The notes below the pieces were generated by a model, which was given only the letters and a program-made list of their open reading frames with translations, did not search any database and was not told where the DNA came from. The position numbers and the translations under genes were made by a program. Shown piece by piece: positions 31,193 to 41,003 of a stretch of 64,000 nucleotides of DNA. Position 1 is the stretch's first letter. Every line of letters begins with the position of its first letter. The DNA is taken from the NCBI GenBank assembly GCA_021234155.1, contig JAJEKV010000034.1, forward strand, positions 3,311,819 through 3,375,818. The letters run 5' to 3'. Origin of the DNA: Isoetes taiwanensis (taxonomy: Eukaryota; Streptophyta; Lycopodiopsida; Isoetales; Isoetaceae).

Positions 31193-32410
31193 TTAACTGC
31201 ATTGAGGATTGGAGTGTTGAGGCTGAACAGCAGTCTGAGGTACCATGACAGGAGGAATGAAGGGTAGCTCCTGGAGGGCCACACCGCGAGTGGAAACATT
31301 AACAGAATGATTGACAAGTTCGATGGCCTGCTCCAAAGTCTTGGGGCGCAGGTATTCAGTCATGAGACGAATAGCCGAAGGAAGTCCCTGCAGAAACCAG
31401 ACGAGGATCTGGCTTTGCGTGGGGTACTCTTGAAGTTTGCTGAGGAGAATGTGAAGACGATCCGCAAAATCCCGGGCTGATTCCGTGGGCTCTTGCTGAA
31501 GATCATTGAGTTGCTTGAGAAGAAGTTGATCATCATCGGTGGTGCCATAATGAGAAAGGAAAGCAGTCTTCATGTCAGTCCAGTTTTGTTTCCAATGGCT
31601 TTTGTTGGCCATGAGCCATTGATGAGGAGATCCACGCAGCGTGGTGGAAAAGATATGGAACTTCAGTTGAGGTTGAGCGTGACCATTGAGGACAGCCAGA
31701 GCCTCAAATTCTTCCATGTGGGCTTGAGCACTTTGATCCAATGGTTTGCCTTTAGTGCTGCCAAAAGTGGGATAGGTCAGTTTGAGAGTCTGAAAAGAAG
31801 ATTGTGACTGGCCTTGTGCATAGAGAGGCGGTGTATAAGGAGGAACATAATGGGGCGGAACTTCCATGGATTCCGGAGGAGGTGGCAAAGGAGCAGAAAG
31901 ACCCTGAAGATGTGCAAAAGGAGGTTCCTGTGGTGGAGGACCTTGGGGTCCGTGGTCATGAGGTTTGAGATCGGTAAGAGTGTAAACTGGAAGAGTCTGT
32001 TGAAAAGAAGGAGATTGAGGATATGTCTGAACCTGGGAAGGGCCGAAAGAAACATGGGGATAACCCATTCCACCAGGGGGAGATGATGGTTGTGAAGGCA
32101 GAGGAGTATGGCCAGAGGAGATATGAATGTAGGCACTCTCTAGAGTGTGGAAATAAGCTGGAGGTTGCTGAACAGCTGTATGATGAGGTGACTGAGGTTG
32201 TGAACAATGTTTACACGCTGGAGGAGAGCCAGGACGAGAGTGAACACGAGGAGTAGGTGGCGCCGACTGAGCTCGTGAGCGAATATGGCCTCCCTCAATA
32301 TCATAACCTGTGTCATACATATCTCGAGCAACTTCGCGACGTTGATGGCGCTCCAAACGAGATGCCATCTGGCTGAGAAGCTCCTCTGGGGTGAAAGCTC
32401 GGGCAGACAT
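31193..32410 (-). CDS. gag: Gypsy gag, capsid part
   Basis: The ATG at 32,408-32,410 lies 46 bp inside the 5' LTR; the frame is open for 405 codons to a TAA. The N-terminal 170 residues are Pro/Gln/His-rich and disordered. The capsid core follows: KLTYPTFGSTKGKPLDQ, FHIFSTTLRGSPHQWL, WTDMKTAFLSHYG, and LNDLQQEPTESARDFADRLH, which is the retrotransposon gag signature (LtYP.F.G........F, A..Wf, W....F...F, L..l.Q...Es..dfa.R). The stop most likely replaced a CAA codon, since the zinc knuckles continue in frame. Gag assembles the particle. Confidence 0.85.
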   Translation of the reverse strand: MSARAFTPEELLSQMASRLERHQRREVARDMYDTGYDIEGGHIRSRAQSAPPTPRVHSRPGSPPACKHCSQPQSPHHTAVQQPPAYFHTLESAYIHISSGHTPLPSQPSSPPGGMGYPHVSFGPSQVQTYPQSPSFQQTLPVYTLTDLKPHDHGPQGPPPQEPPFAHLQGLSAPLPPPPESMEVPPHYVPPYTPPLYAQGQSQSSFQTLKLTYPTFGSTKGKPLDQSAQAHMEEFEALAVLNGHAQPQLKFHIFSTTLRGSPHQWLMANKSHWKQNWTDMKTAFLSHYGTTDDDQLLLKQLNDLQQEPTESARDFADRLHILLSKLQEYPTQSQILVWFLQGLPSAIRLMTEYLRPKTLEQAIELVNHSVNVSTRGVALQELPFIPPVMVPQTAVQPQHSNPQCS

Positions 32411-32456
32411 GATAAAAGAAAGAAGGGAAAGAAAATCAGACCCCGCAAATGCATGT

Positions 32457-33045
32457 TGTTTAGGGTCCGGGTTCGAACCCCGCAAGACAGCCCTCGGCCG
32501 GAGGACCCGTGGATCAAACAGAGAATCCGTGTCGTGGTCACGCTGATTTGCAAAAAGAAACTAAGGAAGAGAAAAGAGAAAAGCAAGAAGAACAATGAAG
32601 AATACGATGAAGAGAACAAAACTCTTTGATATCAATTGTGATACATGAGCTCTCGTAGTCGAGAGAAAGCAGAAGTGAGATAAGACCCAAAGCTCATCTA
32701 ACCCGTGAAGGCTAGCTCTACTCATATATATAGTACAATGGCCTTTGGCCCAATATAGACACTCTATCAGATTTCGGTGCCGACTCCTAGAAGGAGGCCT
32801 GATTTGCAGGAATACTGGCGGTGCCTCTTGAGGTGCCTGAAATCACGCCGACGCTGACGCTGGCGGTGACGGCCCGTCACTTGTCTGTGCGTTGCCTCTT
32901 CTTTGGCACGGGCGCGGCCTTCTGCGTGGTCTGCTGCTTGGTCTTCTGTTGGGCCTTTGACGTCTGACCTGACTGTGGATCCTTGGCCTTGACCTGGTCC
33001 GTCGTGTGCATGAATAGTCCTGTATTTGGACGTACAGGACTAACA
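32457..33045 (-). repeat. 5' LTR of gypsy element
   Basis: 589 bp, the partner of 21,964-22,552. A minus-strand TATA-like CTATATATATGAG at about 32,723-32,737 could drive the genomic RNA. No standard Met-tRNA primer-binding site follows; the first inner bases on the minus strand read ACATGCATTTGCGGGG. Confidence 0.9.
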
Positions 33046-33451
33046 CTTGTCTACATCGAATGCATTCACCTTTTGTTTTCTTCTTTTTATCTTACCCCAG
33101 AACCTTTTAGGAACCTCAATCAATTCTTTCACAAAGTGTTCCTGCTTCTGCTTCAAATATGCCCGCTTTTTCCTTCTGACCAACTTTCTATACTCTTCTT
33201 TTACTCTAGGCTTGCATGTAGCATTAGCCTGCTTATACTCCATTCTTTTATCCTTACATTCTTGATCGTACCATCCATTGCATGGTAATCCTTTTGCTCT
33301 CCTTTGCGACAGGAAGCAACCACTAGCCACATCAATCAACATTGATGTAAGCTTGGCATCAAGACCGACCAGATCATCTGGCCATGATATTTCTTTTATT
33401 CTCTCTTCACTTGCTTTTTTATACTCCTTTTTCTTTGGCTATATTCATGTA
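33046..33451 (-). pseudogene. LINE-A ORF2: linker between endonuclease and RT
   Basis: The frame reads EISWPDDLVGLDAKLTSML, SGCFLSQRRAKGLPCNGWYD and RKKRAYLKQKQEHFVKELIE, then FWGKIKRRKQKVNAFDVDK, where the gypsy element interrupts. LINE-B carries the parallel SGRRRKGLPCNGWFD and VTFWKKLKQGRHEESHLHAKD. These words belong to the RT-preceding region of L1-type ORF2. On the right it is interrupted by the Helitron. Confidence 0.8.
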
Positions 33452-33478
33452 CTAGTAATGGTGCCCAGCGTTGCTGGG
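33452..33478 (-). terminator. Helitron 3' terminal hairpin and CTAG
   Basis: The hairpin arms are 33,464-33,469 and 33,473-33,478 (6-bp perfect stem, 3-nt loop). Eight bases separate it from CTAG (33,452-33,455). In Helitrons this structure stops rolling-circle transfer. Confidence 0.85.
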
Positions 33479-33695
33479 TATAATTTGGAACTTTATTAGA
33501 AACCTGCATATAGCCTTCTAGACCATTGTAACTGCGCATTTGCATAGAATAATTTCTAGGCCATTGGATCATTTTGAGAACATGTAGATTGCAAGTGACC
33601 ATGTCTATGAGGTGTTGATATTGTGTATGGAATCTCATATAGTCACTCTTTTGCTGCTTGTATATGAATGTGGATGTGTTGTGTTGTGTTTTCCA

Positions 33696-33713
33696 GGGGG
33701 GGGGGGGGGGGGG
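33696..33713. repeat. 18-base guanine run
   Basis: Eighteen consecutive G on the plus strand inside the Helitron; the exact length is uncertain in any read technology. Confidence 0.8.
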
Positions 33714-34794
33714 TACATGGGGCTTATTTAGATGAGATCCTATTCTAATGGGGATTTGATCTTTCATTTACTCCCTGTGATCCTGTGATCCAAGATGGAT
33801 GTGTTGTGAACAACACCATACCTTTTGAAGGCATTGAATTCTATAGTACGACCTTAGACAATTCTTTCGTTGTGTATAGCACCTTATCTATAGCTACCTT
33901 TATAAGTTCTTTGCACCTATAACCTTAAAATCTACTTAGATATTATTAATCGTGTGTGTGAATAAAATGTGAAAAATGTGTCATGACTCTACATATATTA
34001 GAGTAGGCATACATGGGATACATATATTCAACAAAATCCACGAAGCATTGTTTTGAACAATTAATAAGTATGTTGCAAAACAATGGTCTTGGGGGTATAA
34101 AGAAAAAGAGAGAATTTTATTAGACCTGTGGGCCAAACTGATAAAAAGTGAGCAAGCCATTTTCCCACGCTTCCATTCCCATTCATAGTTACGAAGGGCC
34201 AAACTGGTAAGGAGTGAGCAAGTCCTTATCCTACACTTCGTTTCATGTTTGTAGTTACAGTGAATTATTGTCTGACGCTTCCATTCATGTCTTAATTACA
34301 ATGGTCCACTTTGTTGTACATGTATGTGTGCTAAAGTATATGATCAACTCTTCTTTAGGAAGTCTCAAATCCACATATCTTCCTAGGCTCATAACTGGCT
34401 AAAATTTACTTGGTATTTAAAAAGAAATTTTATTTTAAAGCTTTGGACACATGGCATAGAAAAATGTCAATGGAATTTCCACATTAAATTATGTTCTCAA
34501 AAGACATTGCATGGAAGAATGTTAGGAGAATTTCAAGATCAAATTATGTTCTTAGGTTTGAGTGAACACAACCATCTCATCATAACACAGTACTTCCTTT
34601 TACATTAACCATATCATCATAACACAACACTTCCCTTTGCAATGTGTTTATATCGTAGAACTGAACAGAGCTTCTGCTTCAAATTAGCATATATTGATGC
34701 AACAACAAATATATACAATGGTCCAGCTTTGCTATTCTGCTTAAAATTCGACCAGCATTGGAGCATTAAGGAGAGAATGAAGCATTGTAATGGA

Positions 34795-34873
34795 ACTTTT
34801 GTGCCCTTGCTAGCCCAACAACAGACACCAAGAGGGCTATTATAAGGATAGCTGCAGCACCTCCACCGCACAC
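34795..34873 (-). pseudogene. Helitron cargo: membrane-segment exon fragment A
   Basis: The minus strand reads VCGGGAAAILIIALLVSVVG followed by LARAQKF, one clean transmembrane helix in an open frame with an intron-like border upstream (AATTCAG before GTGTGCGG). The parent gene is not recognised. Helitrons often pick up such exons. Confidence 0.4.
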
Positions 34874-35796
34874 CTGAATTGAAACTTCAATTGAACTCTA
34901 TAAGTGGGAAAGGCCTAAGCAGTGTGCGCACACTTGAAGACTTAAGAAATGGAATGAATATTTATAAATGCAAATTAGATTTACCGCTTGCATATGTTGT
35001 TTGTTCTTTTCCAATCACAAGAATCTCCCTTTCAAGCAACAACCACAATTTGCTGATTGTCAGAACAAATTTGACAGGCAAACAGTGTTTCCTGTCTCAA
35101 TCTCCTTTTGATAGACAAACTATATACAGAGGCAAGCTGTAATGGAATCTCCTGCTCTCCCCTTCTATCACCTGTTTGCAACTCCCTAGTCACCTCCTCA
35201 GTTGCCTGCAGAATTCAAAGGCAGCTAGAAAAAGGTAGAGCAGGGGAACTCGCAGATCAAAGCCAAAGGCAGCAAATTCAGCAAATGTAGCAAACACAGA
35301 AATAATTCCATCATTGCGTTGTCCCAAAATCAGTGAACCCTAATATGAAAATGATCTTCACAACGCAAAAAAGTGAATGCCAGGCTCGTTCTTATTTGAT
35401 ATCTACTATGCTACAAAACTTGTATGGCCAGCCAAGAAGTCATTTCCTTAGAAACCACTAAAAGAGCAGGACGCTGAATAGATGACCCATCAATTTCCTA
35501 ATATCCCAATCACCACCATGGTTCATGCTTGAAATGTCTGCTCATTCTCGGGCAGGCAAAAAGTATATTGTCTTCAACTTCTACTTGGTTAAACTTATAG
35601 ACTTGATTTAACCGCATTGCATTACAATATCGCATTTAGGGTGATGTTGATGATGGAATCGAGAGTATCAACCTACCTGAGCTTTCAAAATCAAAATCCA
35701 ATCAAAACTTGCGTACTTGAGCTTACGGATCTTTACAATGGAGTCGACACAATCCAGAGGCCATGCTTCGACAATGACAGGATCATCCAGTTTATA

Positions 35797-35895
35797 GCTC
35801 CTTCTCTAAAGCAGCGGCCCCAAGAATCACAACAATGGGAAGAAAAAGAATAGCTGACACTAGAAAGCAGAAAACCCCCTGCCTTCTGTAAGAGA
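35797..35895 (-). pseudogene. Helitron cargo: membrane-segment exon fragment B
   Basis: The minus strand reads RRQGVFCFLVSAILFLPIVV, then ILGAAALEKEL and a stop; a hydrophobic helix with flanking charges. A start ATG (ATGGCGCCCGACGG, about 35,913) lies one frame away, with the change falling in a run of CAG words. Could be the N-terminal anchor of the same parent gene as fragment A. Not identified. Confidence 0.4.
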
Positions 35896-36149
35896 AAATC
35901 CGTCGGGCGCCATAACCCTAAACTCTAAATTCTGCTGCATCAAATCTCAACCGGATTTGTGTCGGAATGCTGCGGAAACTCCCCTGGTTCGATTTATGCC
36001 CTGCTTGAAGAAAAATCACATGCAAACTATGAAGCAAACTCTGAAGCAAAGTACGCTACATGCTAGCCGCCATAGCTGCTTCTCCATAACAGACTCTCAG
36101 ATTCAGGATTTGAGTCGGATAATCAGAATGCAAACTCTGAACCATACAA

Positions 36150-36268
36150 AACCAACCCTAAATCTCAACCCTAAAATCTCAACCCTAAATCTCAGCCTTT
36201 GGATTTAGGGCTGGGTCCAACACTTACACCATAACATTATAATAACATAATAACATTATAATATAAGA
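36150..36268 (-). repeat. Helitron 5' subterminal repeats
   Basis: Three copies of a word like AACCCTAAATCTCA (plus strand 36,161-36,200) are followed by an AT-only stretch of ATAACATTAT repeats up to the TC terminus. Confidence 0.6.
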
Positions 36269-36702
36269 TATGCCTTTACTAAACACATGCTTCATGGTCC
36301 CTTGATTTCGCAGCTCTATTTCCATCACAATGGGATAATGATCCGAGGTAGGAATAGAGTCATTCACATAAAAATTAGATATGCTATCCAAAATATTTGT
36401 ACCTGCTAATGCCAAATCAACCACACTAGCACCTATCCCTGTAGCTCCCTTAGATGTACACTTTCCAGAACATGGGAATCTCGTTATACCATTTAGCACT
36501 ATCAATTCTAATCCACTACACATAATCAATAAGTGCATACCTTGTGATTGTACATCAACATTGCGGTCTTGAATGACCCTCGCCCATCCATTTGTTTGCA
36601 TGACTTCCTCGTCTAAAGGCTCCATCCAAATAGAATCTCCATCGTCGGCAGGCATGTACGCTTGTCTATGTGCTATTCTGCTATTGAAATCTCCTAATAA
36701 TA
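36269..36702 (-). pseudogene. LINE-A ORF2: C-terminal half of APE endonuclease
   Basis: The frame contains LLGDFNSRIAHRQAY (the G-D-F-N motif of AP endonucleases), CSGLELIVLNGITRFPC, and SVVDLALAGTNILDS...TSDHYPIVMEIEL. SDH-Y-P with the catalytic Asp-His is the closing motif of L1-type endonucleases, which nick the target for first-strand priming. It is separated from its N-terminal half by the block at 36,703-37,985. Confidence 0.85.
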
Positions 36703-36714
36703 CAAGAAATTTAT

Positions 36715-36736
36715 CGCGGCGGCCAAGGCCGCCGCG
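36715..36736. repeat. Perfect GC-rich palindrome
   Basis: Arms CGCGGCGGCC and GGCCGCCGCG are separated by AA. It stands out in an AT-rich neighbourhood and marks the edge of the insertion. Confidence 0.85.
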
Positions 36737-36971
36737 AACATTTCTCTTTTTTAAAACGGTGCAGTTGGACCCCAGTTAACGTCCAACATTCTCTTCTGCA
36801 ATGGCCAAGTGATTCTAGATTGATGTGAAGCAACTTCGTAAGATCTTACATTCTAACTCTAATTCAAAATGGGAGAATATTTACCTTGCATGCAATTAGT
36901 GAAGCAGAAGAGAAGCGCTCACAATAGCTCTTCAAGTGCTCTCAATGTGTCGAGACAATAAGAAGGCCTTC

Positions 36972-36979
36972 TATTTATA
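36972..36979 (-). promoter_or_regulatory. TATA box candidate
   Basis: The minus strand reads CTTATAAATAGAAGG. It is followed about 95 bp downstream by a splice-donor-like AAGGTAAAT and preceded by the minisatellite, an arrangement like a plant core promoter. Confidence 0.4.
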
Positions 36980-37163
36980 AGATGGAGTTTTGTTGGATGA
37001 TCGACACACATGACTAATCTAGGGCTATATTTATGCCAAGTGCCTATATCGCAACTCGCATGTAATCATTAATATCATTCGATATATATTTCATATCCAT
37101 AATTATCCTAAAATGGATATCATTAAGATTCTATATATATTGGGATTGATATCTTCTAACAAA

Positions 37164-37915
37164 TTTGCCAATGGCCGCAATAAATGCAAAGTGCACACAT
37201 GTCGTGCTTTGATAACTCGCAATAAATGCAAAGCGTATTAATGGCCGCAATAAATGCAAAGTGCACACATGTCGTGCTTTGATAACTCGCAATAAATGCA
37301 AAGCGTATTAATGGCCGCAATAAATCAAATGGTATTAATAGCGCAATAAATGCATAGTGCACACATGTCGTGCTTTGATAACTCGCAATAAATGCAAAGT
37401 GTATTAATGGCCGCAATAAATGCAAAGCGTATTAATGGTCGCAATAAATGCAAAAGGTATTAATGGCTACAATAAATGCAAAGTGCACACATGTCGTGCT
37501 TTGATAATTCGCAATAAATTCAAAGCGTATTAATGGCCACAAAAAAATGCAAGGTGTATTAATGGCCGCAAATAAATGCAAAGTGCACAAATCGCCATAA
37601 ATCTGAATGCAACGTGTCATCCTATGGTAATGCTCATATCTTCCTCCGCCATAAATGCTCATAAATGCCCGCAATAAATGCTTTATAATCAATGAATGCA
37701 CACAATATTCGAGGTTATTAATGGCTGCAATAAATGCTTTACAATCAATGAATGCACACTGTATTATCGCGTGTCATGTAATCACGCCAACATCCGAAAT
37801 ATTCGAGGTTACCGCAATAAATGCTTTATATAATCAATGAATGCAAAAATGAATGCAAAGAAGGTTATTAAGTGGCCGCAATAAATGCTGCAATAAATGC
37901 TTTATAAGTAATAAA
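37164..37915. repeat. Minisatellite with GCAATAAATGCAAAG core
   Basis: The word GCAATAAATGC or a close variant recurs at least 15 times, mixed with TATTAATGGCC and GTGCACACATGTCGTGC. Two long units of about 70 bp (37,182-37,250 and 37,252-37,320) are almost identical; shorter units follow. Confidence 0.8.
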
Positions 37916-37985
37916 TGCACACAAGTACACGTGCCATGTTTTAAGAATTTTGAAGGAACAAAATGAAGGAGAACAGAAATTGGAC

Positions 37986-38440
37986 ACTCAATTACATAGG
38001 AAGGATTATGTCCCCATGTTTTCCTAGCTCCAAAGCATCTTTTTCTAAGTGACGGAACGGATCATCTTTATCCATGTCTCCTGTCTTATAGAGAGGTGAG
38101 TCCCTGAGCGGATAGTAACAGCCAGCGATGTACACTTTCCCATAGCACCCCCTAGTTTCCAGCCAGATATGTTGTTCAGATGTGTCTTTCTTAACCACTG
38201 TGAACATGTTCTCCAACCCTTTGCGTGCATATACTGCGATGCCTCCTATTCCCTTTCTTCTCCAACCCTTATTATGCCAAACAGAATGTAATAAATTAAA
38301 ATGCTCTATGTCAGGTAATCTGTGTTCTTCATGTTCATGCGTTTCTACCATAAAAAATATATCCCAAGATTTGAGAATATCTCCAAGTAAGGCGACCTCA
38401 TCTGCCTTACCATTGATATTCCACATACACACCCTGATGG
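37986..38440 (-). pseudogene. LINE-A ORF2: N-terminal half of APE endonuclease
   Basis: The frame opens MCMWNINGKADEVALLGDIL, with WNINGK matching the W-N(V/I)-x-G-x start of L1-type endonucleases, then WDIFFMVETHEHEE, in which ET carries the catalytic Glu. GIGGIAVYARKGL and AGCYYPLRDSPLY follow, as in the family. It ends at ELGKHGDIIL, where the insertion begins. It overlaps or nearly abuts the end of ORF1 (38,451). Confidence 0.85.
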
Positions 38441-38450
38441 TCTTTCTTTC

Positions 38451-38866
38451 CTATTCTGTGATAATGGCCTTGCCATTCCTCCAAGTTACTTTCTTGCCTT
38501 CCTGTCTGGCTTCTTTTATTTTTTGAATCTCCTCTTTCCGTTCTGCGAGCTGATTCTGCGTTAGATCATCGTTAAGCCATATGTTGTGCCCTTTCAGAAG
38601 AGTATGTTTCTGCATCACTCTCATCTTTGCTTCTTCATTTATAAATTTGACAATCACAATGCGGGTTCGTCCATCCCATTTACATCTCCTGCACCTCTTC
38701 TTTGGTATTCTCCTCTTCCTTTTCTGGCAGTCCTGTGATCCTGATATTCAATGCTCTTTTATGTTGTTCTTGCTTTTCAACAATATCATTCATTCTAATG
38801 TCTAGTTTCTGCAGAACCTCGCTCAATGTTTCTTTACTTTCCTCATTCTCCACGTAATCAGAGAGA
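38451..38866 (-). pseudogene. LINE-A ORF1: coiled coil and RRM-type domain
   Basis: Upstream frame: LSEVLQKLDIRMNDIVEKQE, a coiled-coil stretch, then LNIRITGLPEKEEENTKE, the RRM start typical of L1 ORF1 proteins. The next frame continues MIVKFINEEAKMRVMQKHTL, LKGHNIWLNDDLTQNQLAER and a basic tail. L1 ORF1p is the RNA chaperone of the element. One frameshift separates the halves. On the right it is cut by the 3' tail of LINE-B. Confidence 0.8.
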
Positions 38867-39219
38867 GAGAAGTGAAGTGAAATGTATTATTCTGTCTTTA
38901 GAGACCATCAGGTCCATGAGACGTCAAGAAAGACACTTTCAAAATCGAAAACATTTTCATGTGATGGGCCCTCAAATATTGGAGGTTCCTCATTATGCTT
39001 ACTCTCTTCTCCATAACTAATTATACCTTTAGATATTTTTATATTTGATTTTCTCAGCTGTAACATATTCATCAAAAAGCTTGCAATGCGGGTTGCTGGA
39101 AGATGGAAAAAGGATATAAGATCAGTAACCTGAATGTCAAATCTTCTCCTTAAAGGTTGGTACGCAGGGCACCTTAAAATTACATGCTCCTTGTCCTCAA
39201 CCTCATTTACTCCATATGC
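38867..39219 (-). mobile_element. LINE-B 3' UTR and tail
   Basis: On the minus strand it ends GGACCTGATGGTCTCTAAAG...(TC)n, matching the LINE-A 3' end in a diverged form. It lies inside LINE-A ORF1, so LINE-B inserted there. Confidence 0.65.
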
Positions 39220-39987
39220 TCAACATAATCTGTATTCATATGCAATTTTCATCCATCTCCCTACATCTACATTCAAATTATGTGCGCTCCATCTCATTCT
39301 ACAAACGACATGCCTTTTCCTGACCGATATGTTAGCACTTAAATAGCTCATCTCATGCAACGTGGGATTCATTTGTGCTCTATAATGTAGCATTTTTGTG
39401 CCCGGCCTACACCATATACGGTGCATAACCGTCTCCACCACCCACTCCCCAATCTTATCCTTATTCTGACGTAGCCCCTCAATGCTTAGTCCCCATTTTC
39501 TTAGCCAAATCATGCCATCTGCGTTATCAAATGACTCCTTTAAAGCTAAATGGGGATAGTTGTCATCAGCCAAACTACCTACCTTGCATAGGTATATTAA
39601 AAATTGGCATATAGGCTCACATTCTAGTGGTAGCATACCACATTCCACTAGCATCATTTCATATGGAGTTTGCAGCTTAACCCCAAGCTCAGCATGCAAA
39701 AATTTCTTTTGCACCTTTTCAATTTTTTGCCACAGATCCAAAGATAAATCCACCCCCATACTTCGCAAGTGGTTCCTCCCTCCCCATATTTCCAGCTCAT
39801 CAATAAAAATACCAAAGAGGGTTGGAGACATAGGGCACCCTTGCTTGACTCCAATATTACTGACCACCACATCTCCACACTCCTCACTGAAAGGCTTAAA
39901 AGGTTTAACCAGGACTTTCTCATAAAGCAATCTTACCGCATCTCTATATTCTTCAGGCACACTTATGCGCTCCATGCTAATCCACAA
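39220..39987 (-). pseudogene. LINE-B ORF2 C-terminal part with catalytic core deleted
   Basis: This 255-codon open frame contains NIGVKQGCPMSPTLFGIFID (motif B) and ELEIWGG, then passes directly to VDLSLDLWQKIEKVQKKFLH, the thumb word of the family, and on to a C-terminal region with LRKWGLSIEGLRQNKDKIG. LINE-A and LINE-C have about 180 residues between these points, including YADD. The deletion removes the catalytic aspartates yet keeps the frame. The flanking words end and begin with GG/GGAGG, so a microhomology event is possible. Catalysis is impossible. Confidence 0.85.
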
Positions 39988-41003
39988 ATTATCCCTACAT
40001 ACCGTATCAAAGGCCTTGGTTTAATCCACAAACGCCACAAATAGTGGCTTTCTTGTCCCTTTGACAGCATCAATCATAACCCGAAAAGTGACAAGATGGT
40101 CTACGGGGATTTTGAGGCCTAAAACCTGCTTGCCCCTTAGCTCTAACCTCACATGCCTTTGCCCAACTGCTAATTTTATGCTCAATAATTGTAGCATACA
40201 ACTTCGCATACAAGTTACTAACCATAATCATTCTGTAGTTGTTAGGATCATTTCTATCTCCTGTTTTATGTATTGGAACTACCCTATTGACCTGCCAGAC
40301 TGCAGGAAAACCTTCCCTCACTGCTGCATTAAACATTACTGTAAGTGCCTCCACCATTTTAGGCTCTGCCCACTTTAGAAGTTCGGCCACTAAGCCCGTG
40401 GCATCTGCTGCCTTCTTGTTGGCAAGCTTATCAATCCCCCATTGGACATCCGCTTTTGAAAAAGAAAAGGTGCACTTCCTATTTTGCCATTCATCCCACT
40501 GCCCTTCCACATGATACAGTTTTCTTACCATGTCTAACAAATCTTTCGCATGCAAATGAGATTCTTCATGCCTACCTTGTTTAAGTTTCTTCCAGAATGT
40601 AACAGGTTCCACTAACAAATCTCTTACTAATTCCTCCAGTTTACATTGCAAGAAAGCCTGTTTTTTTGCCTTAGTAAGAGTTTTAAACTCTTTGATCAAT
40701 TGTGGCCTAAGTGCCGCGCGTTGCTCCTTTGTATTGCCTCCTTTTTTCTCGGCATTCACTGTCAAACCAACCATTGCAAGGCAGTCCCTTCCTCCTACGC
40801 CCCGAAACAAAATATGTGCGGGCAATAGTAGTAATTAAAGAAGTTAGAAGAGCACTTATCCCATCCACCCCTTCAGGCCATATCACCTGCTCATAAATTT
40901 GTTCAAACATGTTAAGGTGCGCTTCCTTTTTTTGTTCAACTGCATATATCCGATCCGTGCCTTTAATCTTTACATGTGCCTCTGGTTGTCTTCCTTTTGT
41001 CAT
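39988..41003 (-). pseudogene. LINE-B ORF2: linker and RT fingers
   Basis: Frames at 40,070-40,825 and 40,707-41,003 read FVSGRRRKGLPCNGWFDSEC, VTFWKKLKQGRHEESHLHAK, LLDMVRKLYHVEGQWDEWQN, ANKKAADATGLVAELLKWAE, VFNAAVREGFPAVWQVNRVV and PIHKTGDRNDPNNYRMIMVS. The last two are RT motif 1-2 of L1-type elements (P..W....v.pi.K..d...p.nYR.I..). Then RAKGQAGFRPQ in a shifted frame leads to the part at 39,987. Confidence 0.85.

Larger units (their letters stand above)
21964..33045 (-). mobile_element. Athila/Tat-like Ty3/gypsy element inserted in LINE-A
   Basis: The element is 11.1 kb with 589-bp LTRs at both ends, gag-PR-RT-RH-IN order on the minus strand, and an extra sense ORF after integrase. It splits LINE-A ORF2 between FDVDK and LIKQVRKLYD. 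LTR ends are TG...CA on the minus strand. The five bases outside are ACAAG on one side and ACTTG on the other, an imperfect target duplication. RNase H words (HLALLYLINK, GRIARWVLLLQEF) and the DGGS protease point to the plant Athila/Tat side of gypsy. No chromodomain is present. LTR copies differ mostly at CHG-type words, so the insertion may be young. Confidence 0.88.
33452..36268 (-). mobile_element. Non-autonomous Helitron inserted in LINE-A
   Basis: On the minus strand the element begins TCTTATATTATAATG, directly after an A, and ends with a hairpin (CCCAGC-AAC-GCTGGG), eight bases, CTAG, and then T. TC start, hairpin about 8-12 nt before CTRR, and insertion between A and T without target duplication are the three Helitron rules; all hold. 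The outside bases join as GGCATA/TACATG within LINE-A ORF2 reading (SKGI then MNIAKEK). No Rep/helicase is encoded. The 2.8-kb interior has gene-fragment-like stretches with two membrane-type segments. Confidence 0.85.
36703..37985. mobile_element. 1.3-kb insertion with palindrome, TATA box and minisatellite
   Basis: It interrupts LINE-A endonuclease between GDIIL and LLGDFN. At its left edge is a perfect GC palindrome (36,715-36,736). Read on the minus strand it has a minisatellite (37,164-37,915), a TATAAATA at 36,972-36,979, then a leader with a GCATGCAAGGTAAAT donor-like site. No coding region is seen. The class is unknown; solo LTR-like or a promoter-carrying non-autonomous DNA element both fit. 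No clear target duplication was found. Confidence 0.6.

Noticed and set aside
37164-37915. CRISPR-like array of repeats
   Set aside because: Unit lengths vary, spacers are themselves repeated, and the context is a plant transposon nest.
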